64,000 nucleotides of DNA from Brachynemurus nebulosus (lineage: Eukaryota > Arthropoda > Insecta > Neuroptera > Myrmeleontidae): NCBI GenBank assembly GCA_035578155.1, contig JAPWDM010000004.1:41349551-41413550 (forward strand), in the 5' to 3' direction. Positions 37,098 through 45,475 of this stretch are shown here, in pieces. The notes below the pieces were generated by a model that saw nothing but the letters and a program-made list of their open reading frames with translations, was not told where the DNA came from and ran no database searches. The translations under genes were made by a program, and so were the position numbers. How positions within the stretch are numbered: position 1 is the stretch's first letter; each line of letters opens with the position of its first letter.

Positions 37098-37808
37098 TTA
37101 ATATCTCCTATAGGGCCTTAAGTATAACCCTTCACCCGAAATTTTTTCATCACCATCGTTGGCGACTGTATTCTCGTCATCATCAGCTTCTCCTTCGCTC
37201 GCAGTATCTTCGCTATCGCTAGTAGATGTTTTTTCATCATCATTGAATACATATTTTAACACTGGTTCAATAATATCATGCTTTTCCAATTCCCTGGTTA
37301 TTGAGATAATCCGCTTTCCAATGTCACTTTCCTTTAAATTATTAAAATGGCTTCGTTTTTTCTCGTTTTCGATATAATCCGCGAAGCTGGGATTTATAAT
37401 ATGACTCCTTTCCATTAAATTGCACACAGTATTAACCATTTCTTCTCCAATTTGCGTCTGAGTCGCTAAACTTCTTAGTTCATCAACTAAATGGTTCGGG
37501 TCATCAAAATATTCTTCTCCATCAACAGGTTTCGAATGGCCATTATGAAGGTTAGTATTTTCATCATCATATTTGAAACGTTTAGCTTCTCCATTTATTG
37601 AATTAGATGTTGAAGGTTGGTCCTTTTCTTCCGAATTTTTATCTTCTTGTTCTTCATCCTTTGCGCATGCGTTCTGAAGCTCTTTGACCATTAATATGTC
37701 TAGAGCAGTTTGTAAGAGACCAGCTATCTTTGGAGTAAAACTTGTTTCTTTGTAGTTATCAGGCGATGGTAAATGCTTTTTGTTCATCAGATCGATTATC
37801 TTCGACAT
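37098..37808 (-). CDS. gene C, left arm: 236-aa acidic protein
   Basis: The ATG at 37,808 lies within the 3' end of gene B in the +1 frame relative to it, with a 50-bp overlap. The N-terminal part (SFTPKIAGLLQTALDILMV) looks helical, followed by a long Asp/Glu/Ser-rich linker. A second helical block runs from HLVDELRSLATQTQIGEEMV to LEKHDIIEPVLKYVFND, then a strongly acidic stretch of Asp, Glu and Ser, ending in a short basic aromatic tail GLYLRPYRRY. No signal peptide or membrane segment is seen. I do not recognise the family. The tail recalls short GLYL-type motifs of some viral core-associated proteins, which is only a weak hint. It differs from the right copy by Pro/Thr at one position. 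Confidence 0.75.
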   Translation of the reverse strand: MSKIIDLMNKKHLPSPDNYKETSFTPKIAGLLQTALDILMVKELQNACAKDEEQEDKNSEEKDQPSTSNSINGEAKRFKYDDENTNLHNGHSKPVDGEEYFDDPNHLVDELRSLATQTQIGEEMVNTVCNLMERSHIINPSFADYIENEKKRSHFNNLKESDIGKRIISITRELEKHDIIEPVLKYVFNDDEKTSTSDSEDTASEGEADDDENTVANDGDEKISGEGLYLRPYRRY

Positions 37809-38232
37809 TTACCGATTGTAGAATTTTATGCGAGTTTTTTAAAGCGTGGAATTTACTTCTGATTGCTTCTGCTGCAGCCATCATACTTTCATCAAAAGTA
37901 TTCAAGTTTCTTTTAGATAGATCTGTATCATTTTCGTGTTGATTTTGAAATACTGGTGCTTTATCTTCCTTTTCTTCATTTCTTGCTTCAAAACTATATT
38001 CGGTTTCATTATCATCATTTTCATCATTAGATTTTGACGATTCACTTTGTCTCCTGTTCTCCGCGCTGTTCACTTGTGTCCCATTATTTACCGTGGTATA
38101 TTCAAACTGATTATTTGCGATCTGGTCATTATTGTTTGTTTCATGTTCCTGAGTATGCACTCTTCTTTTCATATGACGTAAAAGAGAACTTCTCCGCGAA
38201 AATGTCTTGTCACAACGTATACAGTTAAACAT
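37759..38232 (-). CDS. gene B, left arm: 157-aa C2H2 zinc-finger protein
   Basis: The start ATG at 38,232 is the first in the inferred transcript, whose leader is about 38 bases. Residues 1-25 form a single zinc finger: two Cys spaced by two residues (Cys4, Cys7), then His20 and His26, i.e. C-X2-C-X12-H-X5-H. Basic residues surround it (RRSSLLRHMKRR). The rest is hydrophilic and rich in Asn, Gln, Glu and Ser, then a helix-prone segment with FDESMMAAAEAIRSKFHALK. A DNA-binding regulatory role is a reasonable inference from the finger. Its 3' end overlaps the start of gene C by 50 bp, so one mRNA probably carries both. Left and right copies differ at one residue (Lys/Asn). Confidence 0.75.
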   Translation of the reverse strand: MFNCIRCDKTFSRRSSLLRHMKRRVHTQEHETNNNDQIANNQFEYTTVNNGTQVNSAENRRQSESSKSNDENDDNETEYSFEARNEEKEDKAPVFQNQHENDTDLSKRNLNTFDESMMAAAEAIRSKFHALKNSHKILQSVNVEDNRSDEQKAFTIA

Positions 38233-38335
38233 TTTGATAGATGTGAAGAGTTCGATTTATAACATAACACTGATTAGTTTTTATATCGACATGATCTTAT
38301 ATAGTACAACCAGAGCAGAATTGACGTAAAGTAAT
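38233..38335 (-). promoter_or_regulatory. promoter of genes B/C, left arm
   Basis: On the minus strand TATATAAG (38,296-38,303) is followed about 31 bases later by the initiator TCAGTG (38,268-38,273). A second TATAAAA lies too close to the start site to act as the TATA box. The ATG is about 36-38 bases further on. The promoter abuts the minisatellite directly. Confidence 0.75.
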
Positions 38336-39118
38336 GACACCAAAATGCACCAAAGGTGCACCAAATGACACCAAACTGCACCAAAGGTGCACCAAATGAC
38401 ACCAAACTGCACCAAATGACACCAAACTGCACCAAAGGTGCACCAAATGACACCAAACTGCACCAAAGGTGTACCAAATGACACCAAACTGCACCAAAGG
38501 TGCACCAAATGACACCAAACTGCACCAAAGGTGCACCAAATGACACCAAACTGCACCAAATGACACCAAAATGCACCAAAGGTGCACCAAATGACACCAA
38601 ACTGCACCAAAGGTGCACCAAATGACACCAAAATGCACCAAAGGTGCACCAAATGACACCAAACTGCACCAAAGTTGCACCAAATGACACCAAACTGCAC
38701 CAAAGGTGCACCAAATGACACCAAACTGCACCAAATGACACCAAACTGCACCAAAGGTGCACCAAATGACACCAAACTGCACCAAATGACACCAAACTGC
38801 ACCAAAGGTGCACCAAATGACACCAAAATGCACCAAAGGTGCACCAATTGACACCAAACTGCACCAAATGACACTAAACTGCTCCAAAGGTGCACCAAAA
38901 TTCACCAAAAGTGCACCAAATGACACCAAACTGCACCAAAGTTGCACCAAATGACACCAAAATGCACCAAAGGTGCACCAATTGACACCAAACTGCTCCA
39001 AAGGTGCACCAAAATTCACCAAAAGTGCACCAATTGACACCAAAATGCACCAAAGGTGCACCAAATGACACCAAACTGCACCAAAGTTGCACCAATTGAC
39101 ACCAAACTGCACCAAAGG
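38336..39118 (-). repeat. G/T-strand minisatellite, left half of palindrome centre
   Basis: Built from a 10-bp word TTTGGTGNNN arranged as 10+10+11: TTTGGTGTCA, TTTGGTGCAC, CTTTGGTGCAG and variants (minus-strand reading). The dominant 31-bp and 20-bp units alternate. The minus strand has no stop codon in any of three frames over long distances, producing spurious proteins of up to 272 aa. Confidence 0.95.
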
Positions 39119-39755
39119 TGCAGTTTGGTGTCATTTGGTGCACTTTTGGTGAATTTTGGTGCACCTTTGGAGCAGTTTGGTGTCAATTGGTGCACCTTTG
39201 GTGCATTTTGGTGTCATTTGGTGCAACTTTGGTGCAGTTTGGTGTCATTTGGTGTCATTTGGTGCAACTTTGGTGCAGTTTGGTGTCATTTGGTGCACTT
39301 TTGGTGAATTTTGGTGCACCTTTGGAGCAGTTTGGTGTCAATTGGTGCACCTTTGGTGCATTTTGGTGTCATTTGGTGCAACTTTGGTGCAGTTTGGTGT
39401 CATTTGGTGCACTTTTGGTGAATTTTGGTGCACCTTTGGAGCAGTTTGGTGTCATTTGGTGCAGTTTGGTGTCAATTGGTGCACCTTTGGTGCATTTTGG
39501 TGTCATTTGGTGCAACTTTGGTGCAGTTTGTTGTCATTTGGTGCACCTTTGGTGCAGTTTGGTGTCATTTGGTACACCTTTGGTGCAGTTTGATGTCATT
39601 TGGTACACCTTTGGTGCAGTTTGGTGTCATTTGGTGCACCTTTGGTGCAGTTTGGTGTCATTTGGTGCAGTTTGGTGTCATTTGGTGCACCTTTGGTGCA
39701 GTTTGGTGTCATTTGGTGCACCTTTGGTGCATTTTGGTGTCATTACTTTACGTCA
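39119..39755 (+). repeat. G/T-strand minisatellite, right half of palindrome centre
   Basis: Mirror of the left array, joined to it around 39,115 at CTGCACCAAAGGTGCAG. Variant order near the junction (GAATTTTGGTG, TTTGGAGCAG) matches between the halves, so the array was present before or copied during palindrome formation. Confidence 0.95.
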
Positions 39756-39844
39756 ATTCTGCTCTGGTTGTACTATATAAGATCATGTCGATATAAAAAC
39801 TAATCAGTGTTATGTTATAAATCGAACTCTTCACATCTATCAAA
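39756..39844 (+). promoter_or_regulatory. duplicated B/C promoter, right arm only
   Basis: An essentially exact copy of the B/C promoter: TATATAA at 39,774-39,780 and TCAGTG at 39,804-39,809, leading to an ATG at 39,845. It has no equivalent in the left arm. Confidence 0.75.
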
Positions 39845-40306
39845 ATGTTTAACTGTATACGTTGTGACAAGACATTTTCGCGGAGAAGTTCTCTTTTACA
39901 ACTTTGGTGCAACTTTGGTGCAGTTTGGTGTCATTTGGTGCACCTTTGGTGCATTCTGGTGTCATTTGGTGCACCTTTGGTGCAGTTTGGTGTCATTTGG
40001 TGCACCTTTGGTGCATTTTGGTGTCATTTGGTGCAGTTTGGTGTCATTTGGTGCACCTTTGGTGCAGTTTGGTGTCATTTGGTGCACCTTTGGTGCAGTT
40101 TGGTGTCATTTGGTACACCTTTGGTGCAGTTTGGTGTCATTTGGTGCACCTTTGGTGCAGTTTGGTGTCATTTGGTGCAGTTTGGTGTCATTTGGTGCAC
40201 CTTTGGTGCAGTTTGGTGTCATTTGGTGCACCTTTGGTGCATTTTGGTGTCATTACTTTACGTCAATTCTGCTCTGGTTGTACTATATAAGATCATGTCG
40301 ATATAA
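39845..40306 (+). CDS. chimeric frame: gene B start fused to minisatellite
   Basis: The first 18 codons are those of gene B (MFNCIRCDKTFSRRSSLL), keeping both zinc-binding cysteines but losing the histidines. The frame then runs into the second minisatellite array and stays open for about 135 codons of repeats such as VHLWCSLVSFGAP, rich in Trp, Cys, Val and Phe. It ends at 40,306 inside the next promoter. Because a complete promoter copy precedes it, the frame could be transcribed. It is probably a by-product of a tandem duplication rather than a selected gene. Confidence 0.35.
   Translation: MFNCIRCDKTFSRRSSLLQLWCNFGAVWCHLVHLWCILVSFGAPLVQFGVIWCTFGAFWCHLVQFGVIWCTFGAVWCHLVHLWCSLVSFGTPLVQFGVIWCTFGAVWCHLVQFGVIWCTFGAVWCHLVHLWCILVSLLYVNSALVVLYKIMSI
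39899..40254 (+). repeat. second minisatellite block, right arm only
   Basis: Same TTTGGTG-based units as the central array, beginning directly after the truncated gene B start. Together with 39,756-39,898 it forms a roughly 500-bp duplication (promoter, start of B, minisatellite) unique to the right arm. Confidence 0.9.
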
Positions 40307-40354
40307 AAACTAATCAGTGTTATGTTATAAATCGAACTCTTCACATCTATCAAA
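40255..40354 (+). promoter_or_regulatory. promoter of genes B/C, right arm
   Basis: TATATAA at 40,285 and initiator TCAGTG at 40,314-40,319, spacing about 31 bp, ATG at 40,355. Identical in layout to the left-arm promoter. Confidence 0.75.
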
Positions 40355-40828
40355 ATGTTTAACTGTATACGTTGTGACAAGACATTTTCGCGGAGAAGTT
40401 CTCTTTTACGTCATATGAAAAGAAGAGTGCATACTCAGGAACATGAAACAAACAATAATGACCAGATCGCAAATAATCAGTTTGAATATACCACGGTAAA
40501 TAATGGGACACAAGTGAACAGCGCGGAGAACAGGAGACAAAGTGAATCGTCAAAATCTAATGATGAAAATGATGATAATGAAACCGAATATAGTTTTGAA
40601 GCAAGAAATGAAGAAAAGGAAGATAAAGCACCAGTATTTCAAAATCAACACGAAAATGATACAGATCTATCTAAAAGAAACTTGAATACTTTTGATGAAA
40701 GTATGATGGCTGCAGCAGAAGCAATCAGAAGTAAATTCCACGCTTTAAAAAACTCGCATAATATTCTACAATCGGTAAATGTCGAAGATAATCGATCTGA
40801 TGAACAAAAAGCATTTACCATCGCCTGA
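40355..40828 (+). CDS. gene B, right arm: 157-aa C2H2 zinc-finger protein
   Basis: Near-identical copy of the left-arm gene (one residue different, SHN for SHK, near residue 134). It has the same N-terminal C2H2 finger with HX5H spacing, Asn/Glu/Ser-rich centre and C-terminal helix-prone block. It is intact, with its own TATA/initiator promoter and a leader of about 36 bases. Transcription runs toward gene A of the same arm. The frame ends with TGA at 40,826-40,828, 50 bases after the start of gene C. Confidence 0.75.
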   Translation: MFNCIRCDKTFSRRSSLLRHMKRRVHTQEHETNNNDQIANNQFEYTTVNNGTQVNSAENRRQSESSKSNDENDDNETEYSFEARNEEKEDKAPVFQNQHENDTDLSKRNLNTFDESMMAAAEAIRSKFHALKNSHNILQSVNVEDNRSDEQKAFTIA

Positions 40829-41489
40829 TAACTACAAAGAAACAAGTTTTACTCCAAAGATAGCTGGTCTCTTACAAACTGCTCTAGACATATTAATGGT
40901 CAAAGAGCTTCAGAACGCATGCGCAAAGGATGAAGAACAAGAAGATAAAAATTCGGAAGAAAAGGACCAACCTTCAACATCTAATTCAATAAATGGAGAA
41001 GCTAAACGTTTCAAATATGATGATGAAAATACTAACCTTCATAATGGCCATTCGAAACCTGTTGATGGAGAAGAATATTTTGATGACACGAACCATTTAG
41101 TTGATGAACTAAGAAGTTTAGCGACTCAGACGCAAATTGGAGAAGAAATGGTTAATACTGTGTGCAATTTAATGGAAAGGAGTCATATTATAAATCCCAG
41201 CTTCGCGGATTATATCGAAAACGAGAAAAAACGAAGCCATTTTAATAATTTAAAGGAAAGTGACATTGGAAAGCGGATTATCTCAATAACCAGGGAATTG
41301 GAAAAGCATGATATTATTGAACCAGTGTTAAAATATGTATTCAATGATGATGAAAAAACATCTACTAGCGATAGCGAAGATACTGCGAGCGAAGGAGAAG
41401 CTGATGATGACGAGAATACAGTCGCCAACGATGGTGATGAAAAAATTTCGGGTGAAGGGTTATACTTAAGGCCCTATAGGAGATATTAA
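40779..41489 (+). CDS. gene C, right arm: 236-aa acidic protein
   Basis: Copy of the left-arm gene with Thr in place of Pro near residue 104. It starts at an ATG inside gene B, offset by one base. Expression could be by reinitiation, leaky scanning or a +1 shift. A shift near AACAAAAAGCATTT in the overlap would give one fused protein, and the sequence alone cannot choose. The acidic C-terminal third ends GLYLRPYRRY. There is no convincing AATAAA; an AATAAG-like hexamer lies shortly downstream. Preservation of both frames in both arms mainly reflects recent copying. Confidence 0.75.
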   Translation: MSKIIDLMNKKHLPSPDNYKETSFTPKIAGLLQTALDILMVKELQNACAKDEEQEDKNSEEKDQPSTSNSINGEAKRFKYDDENTNLHNGHSKPVDGEEYFDDTNHLVDELRSLATQTQIGEEMVNTVCNLMERSHIINPSFADYIENEKKRSHFNNLKESDIGKRIISITRELEKHDIIEPVLKYVFNDDEKTSTSDSEDTASEGEADDDENTVANDGDEKISGEGLYLRPYRRY

Positions 41490-43809
41490 AATAAGCTATC
41501 AGCATTTAATAAGTTGTTAAAAAAAATCTTTGTAACTTTTCCAATAGCTATATGTTAATTATTTTAAAATTATGTGAGTGTTGTTATTTCCTACATACCA
41601 TAGTCCTTAAGCAAATTTAGTAATTCGTTAAAAAAAAAAAAGATCACCGAAATGATTGTTCTTACAACGAACTATGTAATGTGTATTTTCTAAGTTATTA
41701 AAATAGGTAATGTTTTTGCTTGCTCCTGAATATAGGCAATTAAATCGCATTGTCCTATTAACATTCTGGTGCGATAGAACATATGTGTAAACTATGTAAT
41801 TCTTGCTAATAAGTATTTACCCATGTTATTAATGATTTGCTAATTTGAAGTATCGTTTGCACAGTAATGATCTAAAACTGCTGTGCAGGAAAGGGTTAAT
41901 TAATTGAATGCAGCTTAACTCCGGAAAAAAAATAAAATTTCGTAATCCAAAATTAAAGTTTTCATCCGCTCTTTAAAAATTATGAGAGTTATTTACTGTC
42001 CACCCTATATATACGCATTTATTCTTATGATATAAAACTACATTTTCAATTCGTTTGCTTAGAAATATTTGTCTGTGACTGATAATTTTTAGGTGTTTTT
42101 ACAAAATTAAACTGCAAAAAATAGTTTAAATGTATTTCACTGTCTATAAAATCATAAATTTTTTTTCTCTATCATCAATAAATTAACAAACAAAAAATAC
42201 TTATTCAATACCTACCTAGCTTGCTATAACTATTGTTTATGGTAGAAAATATTGGGGGAATATATAAACATAATAAGTTTCAGCGAAGTAAGAACATACA
42301 AATTTAACATGGGAAAAAATTGTTGAGATCAGAGCATGCTTGTCTTTTATGGGTATCGTTTTATATAGGTATCGATAGTTACTAAAATTTTCTTTAATTG
42401 CAAAAAGGTAAATTTGAAAACAAAACAATAGGTACCTAATTTTCTACTAAGCAGTACTATTTGTTAATAAATATTTCAACATTAGATTAATATTTATTTA
42501 TAGTTATCTTAATAAATTTACTGCTATTGTCTTTTATTGACTTCTGAATATTATTTTGACGTGATATTATTTAAAATTTTGCTAAATTTTTTAATAAATA
42601 AAACACATTTTTATAAATTATAATAATATACAATATATTGGAGTATGATAATATGAGAAAAAAAACGCTTATTTAGCATTGATAAAATAATTTCGTATTT
42701 AAGATGAATTGCTCTTACTACCGTCTTTCACAAAACTAGGGGTCACTTAATACCTATAGATATATTTAACTAATTTTTTAACAATAGCAAGTAATAAATT
42801 TTTGGATAAAAAATAGCTATAAATTTTTTAGATAAGTTATAAAATATTAAAAGAAAAATTTTCTTAAAATATATGGAACATTGTGCTATTAATTTAAGAC
42901 TAAAAAAAATATTATGAGGAGAAATTAATGTTTCAAAACTGTTTTAAATTCTTGATATTACATATTCAGTTTTAAAAATATTAAGAAATATGATTTTTTA
43001 CAATATATTGATATTGTAAAATATATGTTTTTAACGGTGTAGAAACCCGTACTTTTAACAGAGTACTGTATATATGCGAAATATTATATTACTATATATA
43101 TATATTTTAAAAAATTCAGGAAAATAAATTTGGCTTTTAAACACGATTCATATAGATATAGCGAATACCTGTATTACAATGTAATATTCATATATACATA
43201 TGTATGAACGTATTGGACTTTTATAACATTATGTATCCACATTCCAAGATTTATATTTTAGCAAATCAGCATTTCTTATATGTATGTGCAAGGCTAATAT
43301 TTGATAGACAATTTTATAAAGAATAATTTTTATTAAACTTGAAAAATAATTTTTATTAAGCATGTGAAAAATTAAATTTTTCGTTTTCAGGGGATATTAA
43401 ATCTTTTTTTTGTTTTATAATTATTCACCATAAAACCTAATAATACGATGCATATCAAATATTACTCATATGTATTATTGATTTATACTTAGTTCAAAAA
43501 TTGTGATTTAGAGACGAGACCTGAATTGAAAAATCGATTTTTTAAATTTTTTATTAAACACCAAATAATGTTTATTTATTAATCTGGCATAATCAAAACT
43601 AGAATATAAATCAATGTCTAGCGATGGGTATTGAAAAAAAATCGAAATTTTTTTTTGTTTTTTTTGTTTTGTTTTTTTTTTTTTTTTGTGTTTTTGTTTT
43701 TTTTATAATTTTTTTTATTAAATATATATAAAAATTGATACAATATTGAAATTTTTAAAATACATAGTACAATTAAATAATACATTTTGAAGAGAATAAA
43801 TTACAAAAT
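41490..43809. other. non-coding middle of right arm
   Basis: Mirror of 34,525-37,097 without the MITE. The empty TTAA target lies at 42,126-42,129 in ATAGTTTAAATGTATTT. A T-rich run at about 43,655-43,715 mirrors the A-rich run and differs in length. No gene is recognised. Confidence 0.7.
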
Positions 43810-44199
43810 TCACCATTCAGCATCCTCCACGATTTCAAGAAGATCCAACGTTTTAAATTGCAATTTATGAGTTAGTCCAATGGGTCCATTATTCATAATA
43901 CCAAGTTTTGGATTGCTTTGCAACCATGCCAGCATCTGCTCGCTCAAATTGTCAAATCTCGCTGGTAACGAAATGTATCCAATTTCCAATTCCAATATTG
44001 TCTTCATTTTCGATGAATCGAATTTCGATGGTAGTTGACTGGCTCCCATTATTTTATATACTTTTCCAATTTCCATATCAGAAAGTTTAATCCATCGTTT
44101 AACAGCGCCAAGATGATTCAATTCATCCACAAAATTTCCAGCCATTTTTTGAATTAAGTCTCTGTTTCCAGATGAAGCACCAGCAGTAATGGATTCCAT
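43810..44199 (-). CDS. gene A, right arm: 129-aa protein
   Basis: Identical in protein sequence to the left-arm copy, and intact. The start at 44,199 is the same ATG in the context CCAACA. It carries the IGKVYKI and LPARF landmarks of the putative beta-rich domain. It is transcribed inward, convergent with gene C of this arm across 2.3 kb. An AATAAA lies in the mirrored 3' region ahead of the A-run. Absolute conservation alongside intergenic drift fits either very recent duplication or ongoing gene conversion. Confidence 0.75.
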   Translation of the reverse strand: MESITAGASSGNRDLIQKMAGNFVDELNHLGAVKRWIKLSDMEIGKVYKIMGASQLPSKFDSSKMKTILELEIGYISLPARFDNLSEQMLAWLQSNPKLGIMNNGPIGLTHKLQFKTLDLLEIVEDAEW

Positions 44200-44291
44200 T
44201 GTTGGCAACAATTAACTCTTAACACACAACAATTGAAAATTCACAACAATAAGGTTTAATGTTTTTTTCACTAAAGTTTCGAACAAAATTG

Positions 44292-44620
44292 TAACTGATG
44301 AAATTCTGTCGCGTCCTTTTTATAGCAGAAAAAATAGTATGGTGACGTCAGCTGTCACACTTTATGTAGCCATACAGGTTAAAACCTGCTGCTTCATTTT
44401 CGCATATTAGACAGAAATCTTCGCTATTTGATATCAGTTTACCTTTAGTGACGTCAGCTGGCAATTTATACAAGTTTAAACCTGTTTTCAGATAAAAATA
44501 TACAATCATATGATAAAATTCATTTTTGCATATTAGAGAGAAATCTTCGCTATTTGATATCAGTTTACCTTTAGTGACGTCAGCTGACAGTTTAAGCCTG
44601 TTTTCAGATAAAAATATTAT
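44292..44620 (-). promoter_or_regulatory. promoter of gene A, right arm
   Basis: Mirror of the left promoter: initiator TCAGTT complement at 44,292-44,297, TATAAAAAG complement at 44,316-44,324, and TGACGTCA at 44,343, 44,449 and 44,575. Confidence 0.75.
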
Positions 44621-44679
44621 AAAATTATGAAAGCAAGGCCATCTTTTAATGGTAAGTTTAACTATCAAAAAGGTTTTCG

Positions 44680-44940
44680 ATGCAATCTATTGACAATTTT
44701 TCAAACTTACACACAGGAATCCAGACTAGCAACGCCATCTAGTAGCGAATTCACAGGCTCGAAGGTGGCTGCGCCATCTAGTAGCGAATTCACAGGGCTC
44801 GAAGGTGGCTGCGCCATCTATTGACAATTTTTCAAACTTACACACAGGAATCCAGACCAGCAACGCTATCAAAGGTGACTGCGTCATCTATTAGGGAATT
44901 TACAGGGCTCGAAGGTGGCTGCGCCATCTATTAGGGAATT
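44680..44940. repeat. minisatellite in right arm
   Basis: Mirror of 33,400-33,655, with the CGAAGGTGGCTGCGCCATCT core repeated four times. It is followed outward by TTAGGTT-containing sequence (44,940-45,018) and a GC-rich block. Confidence 0.8.
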
Positions 44941-45147
44941 CTTAGGTTAGAAAATATTTGTTAGGTTGCACCAAATTTCCTTAGGTTCTCTTAGGTTGGA
45001 TCAAGTTCCACTAGGCTAGAAAAAAATTTTGCTCCACCCACCGCCGGAGGCTTCTAGAACCGCCTCGGTAGTTTTGCCTCCATCCGAGGTCGCTCAAAAA
45101 GTTGGATGGAGGGATGGAGGATCCAAAATGCCCATATTCCTACTACT

Positions 45148-45332
45148 AGCGTACATTTCTTGTGTGATCATATAAGCTCATATATGATCGCCTTCTTTTC
45201 AGTCGAGAAAACAAACATAGATCATATATGATCATATATCAACATAGATCATATATGATCTATGTTTGTTTCCTCGACTGAAAAGAAGGCGGTCATATAT
45301 GAGCTCATATGATCACACATGAAATGTACGCT
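45148..45332. repeat. 185-bp hairpin present only in right arm
   Basis: It begins AGCGTACATTTC and ends GAAATGTACGCT. The mirrored interior includes TGTGTGATCATAT, CGCCTTCTTTTCAGTCGAG and AACAAACATAGATCATATATG. The left arm at the mirror position has only a single TACGCT between the same flanks. Either this hairpin was inserted by snap-back copying on the right, or it was deleted on the left. Confidence 0.85.
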
Positions 45333-45404
45333 GGTTATTAATCGCGGCTTTTTATTTTAACTTTTTAATTCTAATTGTATTAACGTTACATAATTATATT
45401 GTCA

Positions 45405-45475
45405 CATATGGTCATTCATATATGCTCATATATGGCCAATTTTCCATATAATATGATCACATATGACCATATATG
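45405..45475. repeat. CATATATG-rich outer end of right arm
   Basis: Mirror of 33,046-33,113 with small indels. It contains CATATATGCTCATATATGG and CATATGACCATATATG. The palindrome ends a few bases beyond, at 45,489. Confidence 0.6.

Noticed and set aside
37159..37377. Antisense frames over genes B and C (also 40,359-40,553 and 41,210-41,428)
   Set aside because: Shadows of the acidic coding strand (Asp/Glu codons read as Ser/Phe/Ile), with no own signals.
38336..40254. Regular repeats as a CRISPR array
   Set aside because: Units are 10-31 bp with no unique spacers, in a eukaryotic genome.
38274..40313. Proteins of 80-270 aa rich in VHLWC/SFGAP repeats
   Set aside because: They are translations of the minisatellite in multiple frames of one strand, lack independent starts and promoters (except the chimeric frame listed), and shift freely between frames.
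44940..45018. TTAGG-containing DNA as telomere
   Set aside because: Words are irregularly spaced and few; insect telomeres are perfect (TTAGG)n.
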